From assembly GCF_020510665.1 (NCBI RefSeq), contig NZ_CP075187.1, positions 2,666,001-2,730,000 of the forward strand: a DNA stretch of 64,000 bases. The letters run 5' to 3'. Source of the DNA: Dechloromonas denitrificans (GTDB lineage Bacteria; Pseudomonadota; Gammaproteobacteria; Burkholderiales; Rhodocyclaceae). A program made the translations under genes and the position numbers. The notes beneath the pieces are model-generated. The model did not search any database, had not been told where the DNA came from, and saw only the letters and a program-made list of their open reading frames with translations. The stretch's first letter is position 1. Every line of letters begins with the position of its first letter. Shown piece by piece: positions 7,256 through 16,460 of the stretch.

Positions 7256-9184
7256 ATGTCCCTTTTCCGACAACTCTGGCTTGCCGTCATTGCCAGCACC
7301 ATCATCGCTTTTGCGGGCAGCTTTGTGGTGAGCATGCTGACAGCACGTCATTATCTTGAGCAGCAACTAGCCATCAAGAACAATGACAATGCCTCCTCCC
7401 TGGCGCTGTCGATGTCGCAACTCGACAAGGATCCGGTAACCGTCGAACTGCAGGTTGCCGCTGTCTTCGACAGCGGCCAGTACGAGCACGTCCGCCTGGT
7501 CGGCCCGGATGGCAAATTGATGATCGAAAAATCAAGCCCGCCGATGGCCGGCGATGTTCCGGCATGGTTTATCCGCGTTTTCCCCATCAAATCACAAGCA
7601 GGCCAGGCCCAGGTTTCTTCCGGCTGGACGCAGTTTGGTACGGTCGAACTCGTCAGTCACAGCCAGTTTGCCTACAAGGAACTCTGGGATGGCGCCTGGC
7701 ACCTGATTGTCTGGTTCATTATCGGTGGCGGCTTCATGGGCTTTCTCGGCATGCAGATCTTGCGCCGGATCAAGCGCCCCCTCGATGCGGTCGTCGGACA
7801 GGCACAGGCGATCAGCGAACGCCGTTTCGTCAACATTCCGGAACCCTCCACCCCCGAATTGAAAAGCGTTGCCAGCGCCATGAATGCCATGGTCGACCGA
7901 CTGAAAACCATTTTTGCCGAAGAAGCCGCCCGCCTGGAGCAAGTCAGACGCGAAGCAACGCAAGATGGCCTGACCGGCTTGGCCAACCGTGCTTTTTTCA
8001 TGAACCAGCTGCATGCGGCACTCAATGACGACGATGCCAGCCCGAACGGCAGCTTGCTGATGCTCCGTCTTGGCGACCTGGCAGGCATCAACAAACGAGC
8101 CGGCCGCGAAGCTGCCGATGAGCTTTTGCGCCGGACGGGAGCCCTCATCGCAACGCTCGCCAGCAACACCAGCGGCGGCGCTGCTGCGCGCCTGAATGGT
8201 GCCGATTTCGCCCTGCTGTTGCCCGGCATCCAAAACCCGGCCCAACAAGCGGAAAGCATGCTTACTGGTCTGCGCGATCTGGTTTCGGCCGGGTTGATCG
8301 ACAGCGAGCGAGTCGGCTATGTCGCCAGCGGGGTCTATCAACACGGACAAGGCATCGGTGCCCTGCTCTCCAGTCTTGATACCGCGCTGGCTTCGGCAGA
8401 AAACCAAAGCGGGCTGGCTTGGTGCTCCGCCGAAAGTGGCTGTGAACAACATGCGACCTCCAGCGCCGACTGGAAAAAAGTGCTGGAGTCGGCCATCCAG
8501 ACCCAGCGTTTGCGCTTGATCGAATTCCCCGTTGCCAACAACGGGGGGGACATCATGCACCTCGAATGCCCGCTGCGCCTGCAGGCCAGCGAGAACGGAG
8601 AATGGCTGGCGGCTGGCAGCTTCATGCCGATGGCCTCTCGCCTCTCGCTCACGACAGAGCTCGACCTTGCCGCAACCCGGCTGGCGCTTGAGCGTATTGC
8701 AGCCGGCATCCCGGCTGTCGCGGTCAACCTCTCTGGCGAGTCAATTCTGGTCGCTTCTTTCCGTGATCGCCTGCAAGCCATGATTGCCGACAAGAAAGAG
8801 CTCGCTCCGCGCCTCTGGCTGGAAGTTGCCGAAGTCGGTGCCTTCCAGCATTTTGCTGAATTCCGCGCCTTCTGCGAAGCAATCCGTCCACTCGGCTGCC
8901 GCCTTGGCATCGAACACTTCGGCCGGCAATTCAGTGAAATCGGACGCCTGCACGATATCGGCCTGGATTACCTGAAGGTCGATGGCAGCTTCATTCGCGC
9001 CATTGATACCCAGGCCGGAAACCAGGCATTCCTCAAAGGACTGTGCAGCATTGCCCACAATATCGGGCTGACTGTCATTGCCGAAAACGTCCAAAGCGCG
9101 GGAGAACTGGCCGCCCTGCCAGAACTGGGCTTTGATGGTGCAACCGGTCCCGCTGTGCCACGTAAAACGAATCCGGCAAACTAA
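7256..9184 (+). CDS. lapD: LapD-type inner-membrane c-di-GMP receptor (HAMP-GGDEF-EAL)
   Basis: 642 residues. One N-terminal membrane helix, a periplasmic domain (about 30-150) that captures LapG, a second helix, HAMP, then degenerate GGDEF and EAL domains. The GGDEF signature is replaced by NGADF and the EAL motif by EFP, so it should bind c-di-GMP rather than make or cleave it. Binding inside the cell lets the periplasmic domain hold LapG and protect the adhesin (known mechanism of the family). The ATG at 7256 is chosen because GAGG lies eight bases upstream and the first helix follows at once; an open frame extends 45 codons further back into lapG but has no support. Confidence 0.92.
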   Translation: MSLFRQLWLAVIASTIIAFAGSFVVSMLTARHYLEQQLAIKNNDNASSLALSMSQLDKDPVTVELQVAAVFDSGQYEHVRLVGPDGKLMIEKSSPPMAGDVPAWFIRVFPIKSQAGQAQVSSGWTQFGTVELVSHSQFAYKELWDGAWHLIVWFIIGGGFMGFLGMQILRRIKRPLDAVVGQAQAISERRFVNIPEPSTPELKSVASAMNAMVDRLKTIFAEEAARLEQVRREATQDGLTGLANRAFFMNQLHAALNDDDASPNGSLLMLRLGDLAGINKRAGREAADELLRRTGALIATLASNTSGGAAARLNGADFALLLPGIQNPAQQAESMLTGLRDLVSAGLIDSERVGYVASGVYQHGQGIGALLSSLDTALASAENQSGLAWCSAESGCEQHATSSADWKKVLESAIQTQRLRLIEFPVANNGGDIMHLECPLRLQASENGEWLAAGSFMPMASRLSLTTELDLAATRLALERIAAGIPAVAVNLSGESILVASFRDRLQAMIADKKELAPRLWLEVAEVGAFQHFAEFRAFCEAIRPLGCRLGIEHFGRQFSEIGRLHDIGLDYLKVDGSFIRAIDTQAGNQAFLKGLCSIAHNIGLTVIAENVQSAGELAALPELGFDGATGPAVPRKTNPAN

Positions 9185-10648
9185 ATGAGCACCGAAATTG
9201 AACTGAAACTGCAACTCACCGCCAAGTCAGCCAAAAAACTGGCATCGCACCCCCTGCTACTTCCGCTTGCCGTACAAAAGCAGCACCTGCTGAACACTTA
9301 CTACGACACGCCCGAATTGGCCCTACACGCCAAACGCATAGCGATGCGCTTTCGCAAGAAGGGCGAACAATGGCTGCTCACCGTAAAGTCGGCTGAACCT
9401 GCCAGCGGAGGACTGGCCGTTCGCAGCGAATGGGAAACGCCGGCCCTTCCCGGCGTTTTCGACTTCAGCCATGTCGACGAACCCAGCATGCGCGATCTTC
9501 TCGAAACAGCCCGCCCCAAAATGTCCGCTGTTTTCACGACAGATTTCAGACGGCAAATCTGGCACGTACCCTTCGGGCACTCCCTGATCGAATTGGCGCT
9601 GGATCGCGGCACCATCGAAAGCCGGGGAAGGAAAAGCCGGATTTGTGAAATAGAGCTGGAGTTGCTTTCGGGCGACATCGACGACATTTTCAAACTGACC
9701 CGAAAGCTCCAGGACAAACTCGAACTCAGCCCGGCCATTGCCAGCAAAGCCGAGCGTGGCTACAACCTGTTCAACGATGAGCCGCTCAAACCATTCAAGG
9801 CAAAACCGGCCGGAATCTCTGCCGACATGCAGCCGGTCGAAGCCTTCCGCTGCATCGCCTTGGGCTGCCTCGAACACTTCCAGCGCAATGAAGAGGGATT
9901 GCACCTCAGCAGCGATCCGGAATTCATTCACCAGGCCCGTGTCGCCTTGCGCCGCCTGCGCTCCGCCATCAAACTGTTTTCACCAGTTTTGCCACCGGAA
10001 TTTGTCAGCACCTATGGACAAACTTGGCGCACGCTAGCCAGCGCCTTGGGCGAAGCTCGCAACTGGGATGTTTTTCTTGAAGAAACACTCCCCCCGATTC
10101 AGGCCGCCTTTCCGGAACATGGCGACATTCGCCGCCTGCGTACCGAAGCTCGTCGCAGAGCCAAACAGGCCCGGCAATCGGTCATCAAACTCCTGGCGGT
10201 TCGCGAATACCCGCGCCTGATGGTTGAATTTACGGCAGCAATTTATGCCTTGAAGGACACGCTGCCACTTCCGATCGGCGATTTCGCCCATCAACAACTG
10301 TCGCGTTACGCCCGGCAGGCACAAAAACAAGCCGCTCGGCACTGTACCTTTTCGCCAGAGGAACGACATCAATTGCGCATTGCGCTCAAGAGATTGCGTT
10401 ACACCCTTGAGTTTTTGACGCCACTTCTTCAAGCAAAACGCTTGCCAGCCTATCTTGCTGCATTGGCGCAATTGCAAGATGAGTTGGGCTTGCTCAATGA
10501 CTTGTCCACTGCCCAGTCATTAATCGACAGCTCACTGCCCAAACGGCCTGCCGGGCCGGTGCACGGCTGGATGGCAGGCAGACACACCTTGCTTGGCCAT
10601 CAACTCGGCGAATCAATCGATCTCTGGCTGACGCAGAAAAAACCATAG
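9185..10648 (+). CDS. CYTH-CHAD domain protein (inorganic triphosphatase-like)
   Basis: 487 residues with an N-terminal CYTH tunnel domain (about 1-205) carrying the ExExK signature (E4, E6, K8). The C-terminal CHAD domain (about 215-480) is rich in conserved His and Arg (HQARVALRRLRS, HQLRIALKRLRY). CYTH enzymes of the YgiF type hydrolyse inorganic triphosphate; CHAD domains bind polyphosphate. The start codon directly follows the lapD stop with no gap. It is therefore probably co-expressed with lapGD, though a functional link is only an inference. Confidence 0.93.
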   Translation: MSTEIELKLQLTAKSAKKLASHPLLLPLAVQKQHLLNTYYDTPELALHAKRIAMRFRKKGEQWLLTVKSAEPASGGLAVRSEWETPALPGVFDFSHVDEPSMRDLLETARPKMSAVFTTDFRRQIWHVPFGHSLIELALDRGTIESRGRKSRICEIELELLSGDIDDIFKLTRKLQDKLELSPAIASKAERGYNLFNDEPLKPFKAKPAGISADMQPVEAFRCIALGCLEHFQRNEEGLHLSSDPEFIHQARVALRRLRSAIKLFSPVLPPEFVSTYGQTWRTLASALGEARNWDVFLEETLPPIQAAFPEHGDIRRLRTEARRRAKQARQSVIKLLAVREYPRLMVEFTAAIYALKDTLPLPIGDFAHQQLSRYARQAQKQAARHCTFSPEERHQLRIALKRLRYTLEFLTPLLQAKRLPAYLAALAQLQDELGLLNDLSTAQSLIDSSLPKRPAGPVHGWMAGRHTLLGHQLGESIDLWLTQKKP

Positions 10649-10664
10649 AAACAAGCCCCAGCTC

Positions 10665-12290
10665 ATGAAATACAAATATCCGCTCCTTGCGGCAACTCTG
10701 ATTGCCTTGTCGACGTTTGCCCTCTACTACCCGTTTATTGGCAACCCCCTGATCTTTGACGACTACAACCTGTTTAACGGCCATCACTCAATCTATGATC
10801 TGGCCCTGGTACCGTTTAACCCCTATCCCCGGACTTTTCCCTTATTCACCCTCGGATTTGTTGAAACAATCTGGAAAAGCCTGGAAATCAACCGCTTGGT
10901 CAGCATCGGCATTCACATCGCCAATGCCCTATTGCTCGGACGCCTTGTTTTTGACCTGTTGCGACTAGTCGACCGCGAAACGCCACCGACAAACACCCTA
11001 CTGACAGCAACCACCCTGTCGCTCTTTTTCGCACTGCATCCAGTCGCCACCTATGGTGCTGGCTACCTTGCACAGCGCACCATCCTGCTGGCGACTTTTT
11101 TCGGGCTATGGGCCTTCTTCTTTCACTTGCGCTCATATCGCCGGCAAGCAGTGTCAGATCAGATAACCGCCGCACTGTTCTACTCTCTGGCTGTTTTCTC
11201 AAAAGAGCATGCCATCATGCTGCCCATCGCCATCGCACTCAGCACATTTCTGCAAACTGCGCCACGCCACCAGAAACTGCTCAAGACGGGGCTATTTCTG
11301 GGCCTATCCAGCTGTACCAGTATTTATATCCTGCTCTGCCTGAAAGGTCTGATCGGCGCCTACGAGCCTGCCGGCGCAAGTTCGGCGGCAAGTTTGCCTG
11401 AGCTTGCATTGACGCACTCGGCCAGCGGACAGTGGCTACTGAGCGCCATCGGACAGGCCGGGCTGTTTTTCAAGTATCTGATCGCGTGGCTGATTCCAAA
11501 TCCTGGATCAATGTCGATCGATATGCGCGTGGACTTTGCGAACAATCTGTCACCCATCGGAATCATCTTGCAGCTTTCCGCCTTTCTGCTGTTGATCGGC
11601 GGGGCTTGTTTCCTGTTAAGCAAGCGTGGCCTGCCTGCCCTCGCAGGCTTTGGCCTGCTCTACACCGGGACGCTGTACTTGACCGAATTTTCCACATTCA
11701 GGCTACAAGAACCTTTTGTCTTGTACCGCAGCTATATCTGGGCCCCCGGAATCGTTTTTTCACTGGCTGCCGCGCTCGGCATGCTACGCCTGTCAACAAG
11801 GGTGGCATCGGCCATGCTGCTCGTTCCGCTGCTGCTTTTTCCCTTGGCAATCGACCGCCTCAAAAGCATGCGAAGCGAGCTAAGCATCTGGGTTGATGCG
11901 GCAGAGAAGCTGACCAATCCGACACTCCCCGGTGCTGAGCGCATTTTTTACAACCGCGGCCATCAATACCTGAAGCAAGGCAAATACGCCGAGGCGTTAT
12001 CGGACATGCAACAGGTCGTCGCCAACCACCCCGAGAGCTATGAAGGCTACATTGGCCTCGCCAACGTTCACGCAGCGATGAATGATCCGGTACAAGCTGC
12101 AGCTGATCTTGATCAGGCTGAAAAGGTGACGACAGCTCGTACAGCATTGGGGCAGATCTATTTCAAACGAGCACTACTGCTATTAACCCAAAAACAAAAC
12201 CTGGCGGCAGAAGAAATGCTTAAGCAAGCCATTGCTTATGGCCACAATGGGGCAAAAGTACTGCTAGAAGCCCGATTTTCCACGCGATAA
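10665..12290 (+). CDS. GT-C-type membrane glycosyltransferase with C-terminal TPR repeats (possible pilin glycosyltransferase)
   Basis: 541 residues. Roughly ten transmembrane segments occupy residues 5-400, followed by TPR-like repeats (about 425-535). The first extracytoplasmic loop has a paired acidic motif (IFDDY, D32-D33). Later come FALHPV and an AQRT element, a layout resembling TMTC/PMT-like GT-C transferases that use lipid-linked sugar donors. It is convergent with a type IV pilin gene 55 bases away. Pilin-modifying transferases (TfpO, TfpW, PglL types) are often neighbours of the pilin gene, so modification of that pilin is a reasonable hypothesis. Substrate and donor are not shown by the sequence. 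Confidence 0.7.
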   Translation: MKYKYPLLAATLIALSTFALYYPFIGNPLIFDDYNLFNGHHSIYDLALVPFNPYPRTFPLFTLGFVETIWKSLEINRLVSIGIHIANALLLGRLVFDLLRLVDRETPPTNTLLTATTLSLFFALHPVATYGAGYLAQRTILLATFFGLWAFFFHLRSYRRQAVSDQITAALFYSLAVFSKEHAIMLPIAIALSTFLQTAPRHQKLLKTGLFLGLSSCTSIYILLCLKGLIGAYEPAGASSAASLPELALTHSASGQWLLSAIGQAGLFFKYLIAWLIPNPGSMSIDMRVDFANNLSPIGIILQLSAFLLLIGGACFLLSKRGLPALAGFGLLYTGTLYLTEFSTFRLQEPFVLYRSYIWAPGIVFSLAAALGMLRLSTRVASAMLLVPLLLFPLAIDRLKSMRSELSIWVDAAEKLTNPTLPGAERIFYNRGHQYLKQGKYAEALSDMQQVVANHPESYEGYIGLANVHAAMNDPVQAAADLDQAEKVTTARTALGQIYFKRALLLLTQKQNLAAEEMLKQAIAYGHNGAKVLLEARFSTR

Positions 12291-12295
12291 AAATG

Positions 12296-12321
12296 TAAAA
12301 AGCCCTCCGAACGGAGGGCTT
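12296..12321 (-). terminator. Intrinsic terminator of the pilin gene
   Basis: The arms aagccctccg (12300-12309) and cggagggctt (12312-12321) form a strong GC stem. On the minus strand it is followed by five T. On the plus strand it follows the stop of the GT-C gene but with only two T, so it should work mainly for the pilin transcript. Confidence 0.8.
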
Positions 12322-12345
12322 CAGATACCAACAACCTCAATTACT

Positions 12346-12822
12346 TTAATTGATTACACAGCCCAGAACCTTGAGATAGTTAGCCTTGACCGAATTCGAA
12401 GTACCATTGTAGTTGCATGCCACAGTCCAAGTAAGGGCAGTACTGCCCACTGCGGGGGTGTACTGCACCGTTTGACCATTAAACCCAGTACCGATACCCT
12501 GCATCGTCAATGTCAGTACGCCAGCAGCAGTCATCGCATATGTACCAACTTCAGTCGTCGGGGTTGGCGTATCGGACAAACCAATTGTCCGCCATGCATT
12601 ATCCGACCCCAAAGCAATCGTACCACCAGCAGAAACGCCCTGCTCCTGAGCAACCAGGGCAAGGGCTGTCTTGATCGGATCAGCAGCAGTCGCAACCTTG
12701 GACAGCTTGGCTCGGATGACATAGTCCTGATATTGCGGCAGGGCAACGGCGGCCAGAATGCCGACGATGGCGACAACGATCATCAGTTCGATCAGGGTAA
12801 AACCTTGTTGAACACGCTTCAT
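12346..12822 (-). CDS. pilA: Type IV major pilin (PilA/PilE-like prepilin)
   Basis: 158 residues with a textbook type IVa prepilin start: a six-residue basic leader ending in Gly, then F-T-L-I-E and a hydrophobic helix. Prepilin peptidase should cut after the Gly and methylate the Phe; Glu5 is present. The C-terminal part has two cysteines (ACNYNG and LGCVIN) for the D-region disulphide. The ATG at 12822 is chosen because AAGGAG lies seven bases upstream; a longer frame to 12843 adds seven residues that would spoil the leader. It subunits the fibre used for twitching or attachment. Pilus assembly genes for this class are not in the window, and the MSHA-like cluster at 53.7 kb is a different machine. 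Confidence 0.95.
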   Translation of the reverse strand: MKRVQQGFTLIELMIVVAIVGILAAVALPQYQDYVIRAKLSKVATAADPIKTALALVAQEQGVSAGGTIALGSDNAWRTIGLSDTPTPTTEVGTYAMTAAGVLTLTMQGIGTGFNGQTVQYTPAVGSTALTWTVACNYNGTSNSVKANYLKVLGCVIN

Positions 12823-13027
12823 TTGAATCTCCTTTGTTTGCAAAAGGCGGGAAAAACCGCTGCTAAACCTTAATCACTTTCCATGCCAGGGAAAAAGCGC
12901 TGAGCCATAAAAAATGAAATGGCTTTCTTTTCAACAAGCTGGAAGAAAACCAAAAAACAAAAGCGTGAACCGAGGCCAAATGGCTGACAAAAAACGTCAC
13001 ATCAGCATAACCTTTTGAGGCAGTTCT

Positions 13028-14614
13028 TCAGCAATCCACCTGCTCATCCAGCAAATAGCTGGCAGCATACGTCCTGAACACCTCGCCCCGGACAAAGACA
13101 TCGAACAGGTCCGGGTCGATATGGCCGCCTTTCTTGAAGTTTTCCATGATGCCCAGCGCCTGGGTGAGTTTCATGGCTTCCTTGTAGGGGCGGTCTTTCG
13201 CGGTCAACGCTTCGAAAATGTCAGAAATACCCATCATCCGGGCCTGCCAGCTCATTTCGTCACGCTTCAGGCCTTTAGGATAACCCTTGCCATCCATCCG
13301 CTCGTGGTGGCCGCCAGCGTATTCCGGCACATTGCGCAGATGTTTCGGCCAGGGCAGTTGTTCCAGCATGCGGATCGTCGCGACGATGTGGTGGTTGATG
13401 ATTTCACGTTCATTCTGGGTCAGCGTGCCGGCGCGAATGGTCAGGTTGTCGAGTTCGTCCGCTGACAGGAAATCGGTTTCGATGCCCGCCGGATTGGTCC
13501 AGCGGTACTTGCCGGCCATCGCCTTGACCCGTTCGATCGCCTCATCGCTCATCCGTTCGCCACCGATATTGGCCTGGCGCAAAAAGTCGCGGTCGACATC
13601 GCATTCACGGCAAAAATCGAGAAAAACACGCTCGGCTTCAACCGCTTCCTGGCCGCCCGCGATCTGGCGCCATTGGCGGACTTCGGCATCACGCTTGACG
13701 ATCTCGAAACGCGTATCGATCAGATCGATCCGGTCGTAAATCGTTTGCAACTTGGTTGCCTTGTCGACGACATGAACCGGCGTCGTCACCTTGCCACAAT
13801 CATGCATCAGCGCCGCGATACGCAGCTCGTACCTGTCCTTGTCGGTCAGCTTGAAGTCGGCAAGCGGGCCTTCCGTCGTGGCATCGACCGCATCGGCCAG
13901 CAGCATGGTCAGTTCGGGGACGCGCTGGCAATGACCGCCGGTGTGGGCCGACTTTTCGTCGATGGCCAGATTGATCAGCTTGATGAATGACTCGAACAGC
14001 GTTTCCAGCTGCTCGACCAACTGGCGATTGGTCAGCGCAATCGCTGCCTGCGAGGCCAGCGACTCGGCCAGCCGCTGGTCGGCCTGCGAAAACTCGGTCA
14101 CCTCGCCACTGCCCGTCTTGAGCGCATTGATCAGTTGCAGCACGCCGATGATTTCACCTTCATGGTTTTTCATCGGCACGGTGAGAAAGGATTGCGAGCG
14201 ATAGCCGGTGCGCTCGTCGAATTTGCGCGTTCCCGAAAAATCGAAGCCTTGTGCGGTATAGGCATCGGAAATATTCACCGTTTTACCGTGAATCGCAGCA
14301 TACGCGGCAACCAGGGAGTTGTTCGGTGAGCCATCCGGGTTGTAGAGCGGCAAATCGGGAAACTTGCCGGAGGTCGATTGGCCGCTACTGCCACCGAAGG
14401 CAATATTCAGGGAATCGGTCCGGACAATTTCGAAATGCAGCGACTGGCCATCCTCTGCCAGCAAATACAGCGTACCGCCATCGGCGCGGGTGATGGCCTT
14501 GGCGGCGAGGAGAATTTTCTCAAGCAACAGGTTGATATCGCGTTCATTTGAAAGCGATGCCCCGATATCGTTGAGTTGTTCGAGCCGGCGAAAAAGATCC
14601 TGAATGGTTTCCAT
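13028..14614 (-). CDS. GAF-HD-GYP protein (probable c-di-GMP phosphodiesterase)
   Basis: 528 residues. An N-terminal GAF sensor domain (about 15-190) is followed by an HD-GYP domain with the first metal His in HTGGHC, H271-D272 in HDCGK, the HHE triad at 436-438 and the GYP signature at 444-446. HD-GYP enzymes hydrolyse c-di-GMP to pGpG or GMP in the cytoplasm. About 165 residues separate the HD and HHE motifs, roughly 95 more than usual, marking a large insertion. The ATG at 14614 is chosen because the GAF domain starts there and AGGGG precedes it; a longer open frame reaches 14797 inside the upstream gene. Last gene of the signalling operon, 43 bases after the cNMP-binding protein. Confidence 0.9.
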   Translation of the reverse strand: METIQDLFRRLEQLNDIGASLSNERDINLLLEKILLAAKAITRADGGTLYLLAEDGQSLHFEIVRTDSLNIAFGGSSGQSTSGKFPDLPLYNPDGSPNNSLVAAYAAIHGKTVNISDAYTAQGFDFSGTRKFDERTGYRSQSFLTVPMKNHEGEIIGVLQLINALKTGSGEVTEFSQADQRLAESLASQAAIALTNRQLVEQLETLFESFIKLINLAIDEKSAHTGGHCQRVPELTMLLADAVDATTEGPLADFKLTDKDRYELRIAALMHDCGKVTTPVHVVDKATKLQTIYDRIDLIDTRFEIVKRDAEVRQWRQIAGGQEAVEAERVFLDFCRECDVDRDFLRQANIGGERMSDEAIERVKAMAGKYRWTNPAGIETDFLSADELDNLTIRAGTLTQNEREIINHHIVATIRMLEQLPWPKHLRNVPEYAGGHHERMDGKGYPKGLKRDEMSWQARMMGISDIFEALTAKDRPYKEAMKLTQALGIMENFKKGGHIDPDLFDVFVRGEVFRTYAASYLLDEQVDC

Positions 14615-14657
14615 GACTACCCCTGATTGGCTGCTGACAGCCTGTACGTAACGGCAC

Positions 14658-15689
14658 TCATGTGCCGCTCCCGAGCAAGCCATCCTGCAACCAGAAAGCC
14701 TTGAAGCCGCGCTGGGCAAGCAGGAAGGCTGCAGCCGAACTGCGCCGCCCGGAACGGCAATAAACAATGTATTCACGCGATGGATCAAGCAGGCCAAAAG
14801 CCGAGCGAATTTCGCTCAAGGGCAGGTTGACCGCGCCAGGCAAGCCATTTTCGGCGAACTCGGCGGCGTAACGCACATCCAGCCAGCAAGCGCCGGCCGC
14901 AACTTTGGCATCGGCTGCCGGTCGGCCAAGCGCATGCAGCAAGGGGGTGCGCAGCAAGGCGAGAAAATCGGGTTTGGCCAGACGAAACAGCACGCCATCC
15001 GTTTTCATCACCACCGAAGCATTGCGCAGGGAGTCTGAAACCAGGGCTTCTTCACCAAAAGCATCCCCGGCCTTGAATTCGGCCAGCCGAACATCCGCGC
15101 CGCCGACGCGTTTGAACACTTCGCAGCGCCCGCTCTCAATCAGATAGTAATAATCACCCGGTTCGCCCTCCTTGATGACCGAAGCCCCCCGGCGCACAAC
15201 GATGCGCTCGAAACGCTGCAGCAATTCGTGGATGTGGGCCGGCGGCAACTGGGCCAAGGCACCGGCAGTCAAGGCCTGGGCGCTGAAAGCACCGGTCATT
15301 TTGCCCCATTCCGGCGCGGGAGCCGGGTCGACCGCAGCAGACAGGTCATCCCAGGTCATCATGATGTCGAGCAGTTCAAAATCAATGCGCAACAGCGTGA
15401 CGTCGGTAATGGCCTTGCTGCTCAGCGGCAACACAGTCTTGTAGCCGATCGGCCAGTTGGCAATATCGCAACCGCCGACCAGCACGCGCATGCTGCCATC
15501 GAGCAGGACAATTTTCAGCTCGCCGGCCAGCAAAAAAACGAGGTGCGCCCCCACGCCGATATCGCGCAAGGGGTCGCTGCCACGCGCATGGGTTTCCGGC
15601 ACACACAAGCGGACCAACTCTTCCAGGCGGGCCGACGACAAACCGCAGATCGGCTCAAGTCGGCTCAGCGTGCGGAGATTCAGTTCCAT
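14658..15689 (-). CDS. Cyclic-nucleotide-binding domain fused to rhodanese
   Basis: 343 residues, no membrane segment. The N-terminal 130 residues resemble a degenerate cNMP-binding fold. A second, intact one (about 150-255) has the phosphate-binding cassette FGEEAL followed by SLRNASV, whose Arg contacts the cyclic phosphate. The C terminus (about 265-343) is a rhodanese domain with the active-site loop CRSGRRSS, whose Cys would carry sulfane sulfur. The gene starts one base after the stop of the cNMP phosphodiesterase and belongs to the operon holding the adenylate cyclase. It is therefore the likely cAMP effector of the set. What the rhodanese part does is not known. Confidence 0.88.
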   Translation of the reverse strand: MELNLRTLSRLEPICGLSSARLEELVRLCVPETHARGSDPLRDIGVGAHLVFLLAGELKIVLLDGSMRVLVGGCDIANWPIGYKTVLPLSSKAITDVTLLRIDFELLDIMMTWDDLSAAVDPAPAPEWGKMTGAFSAQALTAGALAQLPPAHIHELLQRFERIVVRRGASVIKEGEPGDYYYLIESGRCEVFKRVGGADVRLAEFKAGDAFGEEALVSDSLRNASVVMKTDGVLFRLAKPDFLALLRTPLLHALGRPAADAKVAAGACWLDVRYAAEFAENGLPGAVNLPLSEIRSAFGLLDPSREYIVYCRSGRRSSAAAFLLAQRGFKAFWLQDGLLGSGT

Positions 15690-15690
15690 A

Positions 15691-16458
15691 TCAGAACTCG
15701 ATCAACTGGTTGTTTTGCAACATTTTTGGTTTGAAGTCACCGAGGCAGGTTTCGATTTCTTCCATGGTCAGTTCGATCTGGCCCGGTTTGAGATGCGTGA
15801 TGTGGATTTCACATTCACGCTCCAGCTTTTGCAGTTCGGTCGCCAGCATATTCGGACAAAGATGCTTGGAAACCAGCGCCAACTGTTGCTCGCGATTGGA
15901 GAAAGCGCACTCGATGATCAGGTGACGCAGATTGGGAATGCGATTGACGACACGCCAGAAAGCATCGCAAACCCCTGTATCGCCTGAAAACACAAGACTG
16001 GCCTCACCGGAATCGAGACGATAGCCGACCGCCGGGACGGTATGTTCGGCAGGCAAGGCGGTAATCTGCCGTCCGCCAAGATCGATCGTCTGGCCGCGCT
16101 CGATGCTTTGGAAACGCATGAACGGGGCTTCCGGCGTGGGAATTTCGGAGAAATCCGGCCAGATGGCCCAGTTGAAAATATGATTGCGCAAAATAGTCAG
16201 CACGGCCTCCGTGCCATAAACCACCAGCGGCTTGTTGCGCCGGTCAGCCACGGTATCGATCATCAGCGGCAATGACGCAATATGATCGAGGTGGCTGTGG
16301 GTCAGGAAAACGTGGTCGATCATCGAAAGTTCGGCAATCGACAGATCGGCGGCTCCGGTGCCGGCATCGATCAGGATGTCCTGATCGAGCAGCATCGCCG
16401 TGGTGCGCTGACTCCGTCCGCCGATACCGCCGCTACAACCGAGAATGCGCAGTTTCAT
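15691..16458 (-). CDS. Class II cyclic-nucleotide phosphodiesterase (metallo-beta-lactamase fold)
   Basis: 255 residues with the metallo-beta-lactamase zinc motif THSHLDH near residue 60 and the GxxxGG start of class II cAMP phosphodiesterases. Further conserved metal ligands occur in PAEHTVP and FSGDTG. Such enzymes hydrolyse cAMP or cGMP to the 5' nucleotide. It begins two bases after the adenylate cyclase gene and ends next to the cNMP-binding protein. Synthesis, breakdown and sensing of the same messenger therefore appear encoded in a row. The ATG at 16458 begins the conserved N terminus; an open frame continues upstream into the cyclase gene but is not supported. Other MBL activities (RNase Z-like) are less likely. 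Confidence 0.82.
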   Translation of the reverse strand: MKLRILGCSGGIGGRSQRTTAMLLDQDILIDAGTGAADLSIAELSMIDHVFLTHSHLDHIASLPLMIDTVADRRNKPLVVYGTEAVLTILRNHIFNWAIWPDFSEIPTPEAPFMRFQSIERGQTIDLGGRQITALPAEHTVPAVGYRLDSGEASLVFSGDTGVCDAFWRVVNRIPNLRHLIIECAFSNREQQLALVSKHLCPNMLATELQKLERECEIHITHLKPGQIELTMEEIETCLGDFKPKMLQNNQLIEF

Positions 16459-16460
16459 GA

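Noticed and set aside
12823..13027. Possible sigma-54 promoter before pilA
   Set aside because: Many pilin genes use one. The only GG-N10-GC spacing (about 12939-12952, minus strand) lacks the surrounding TGGCAC and TTGC bases, so it is not supported.
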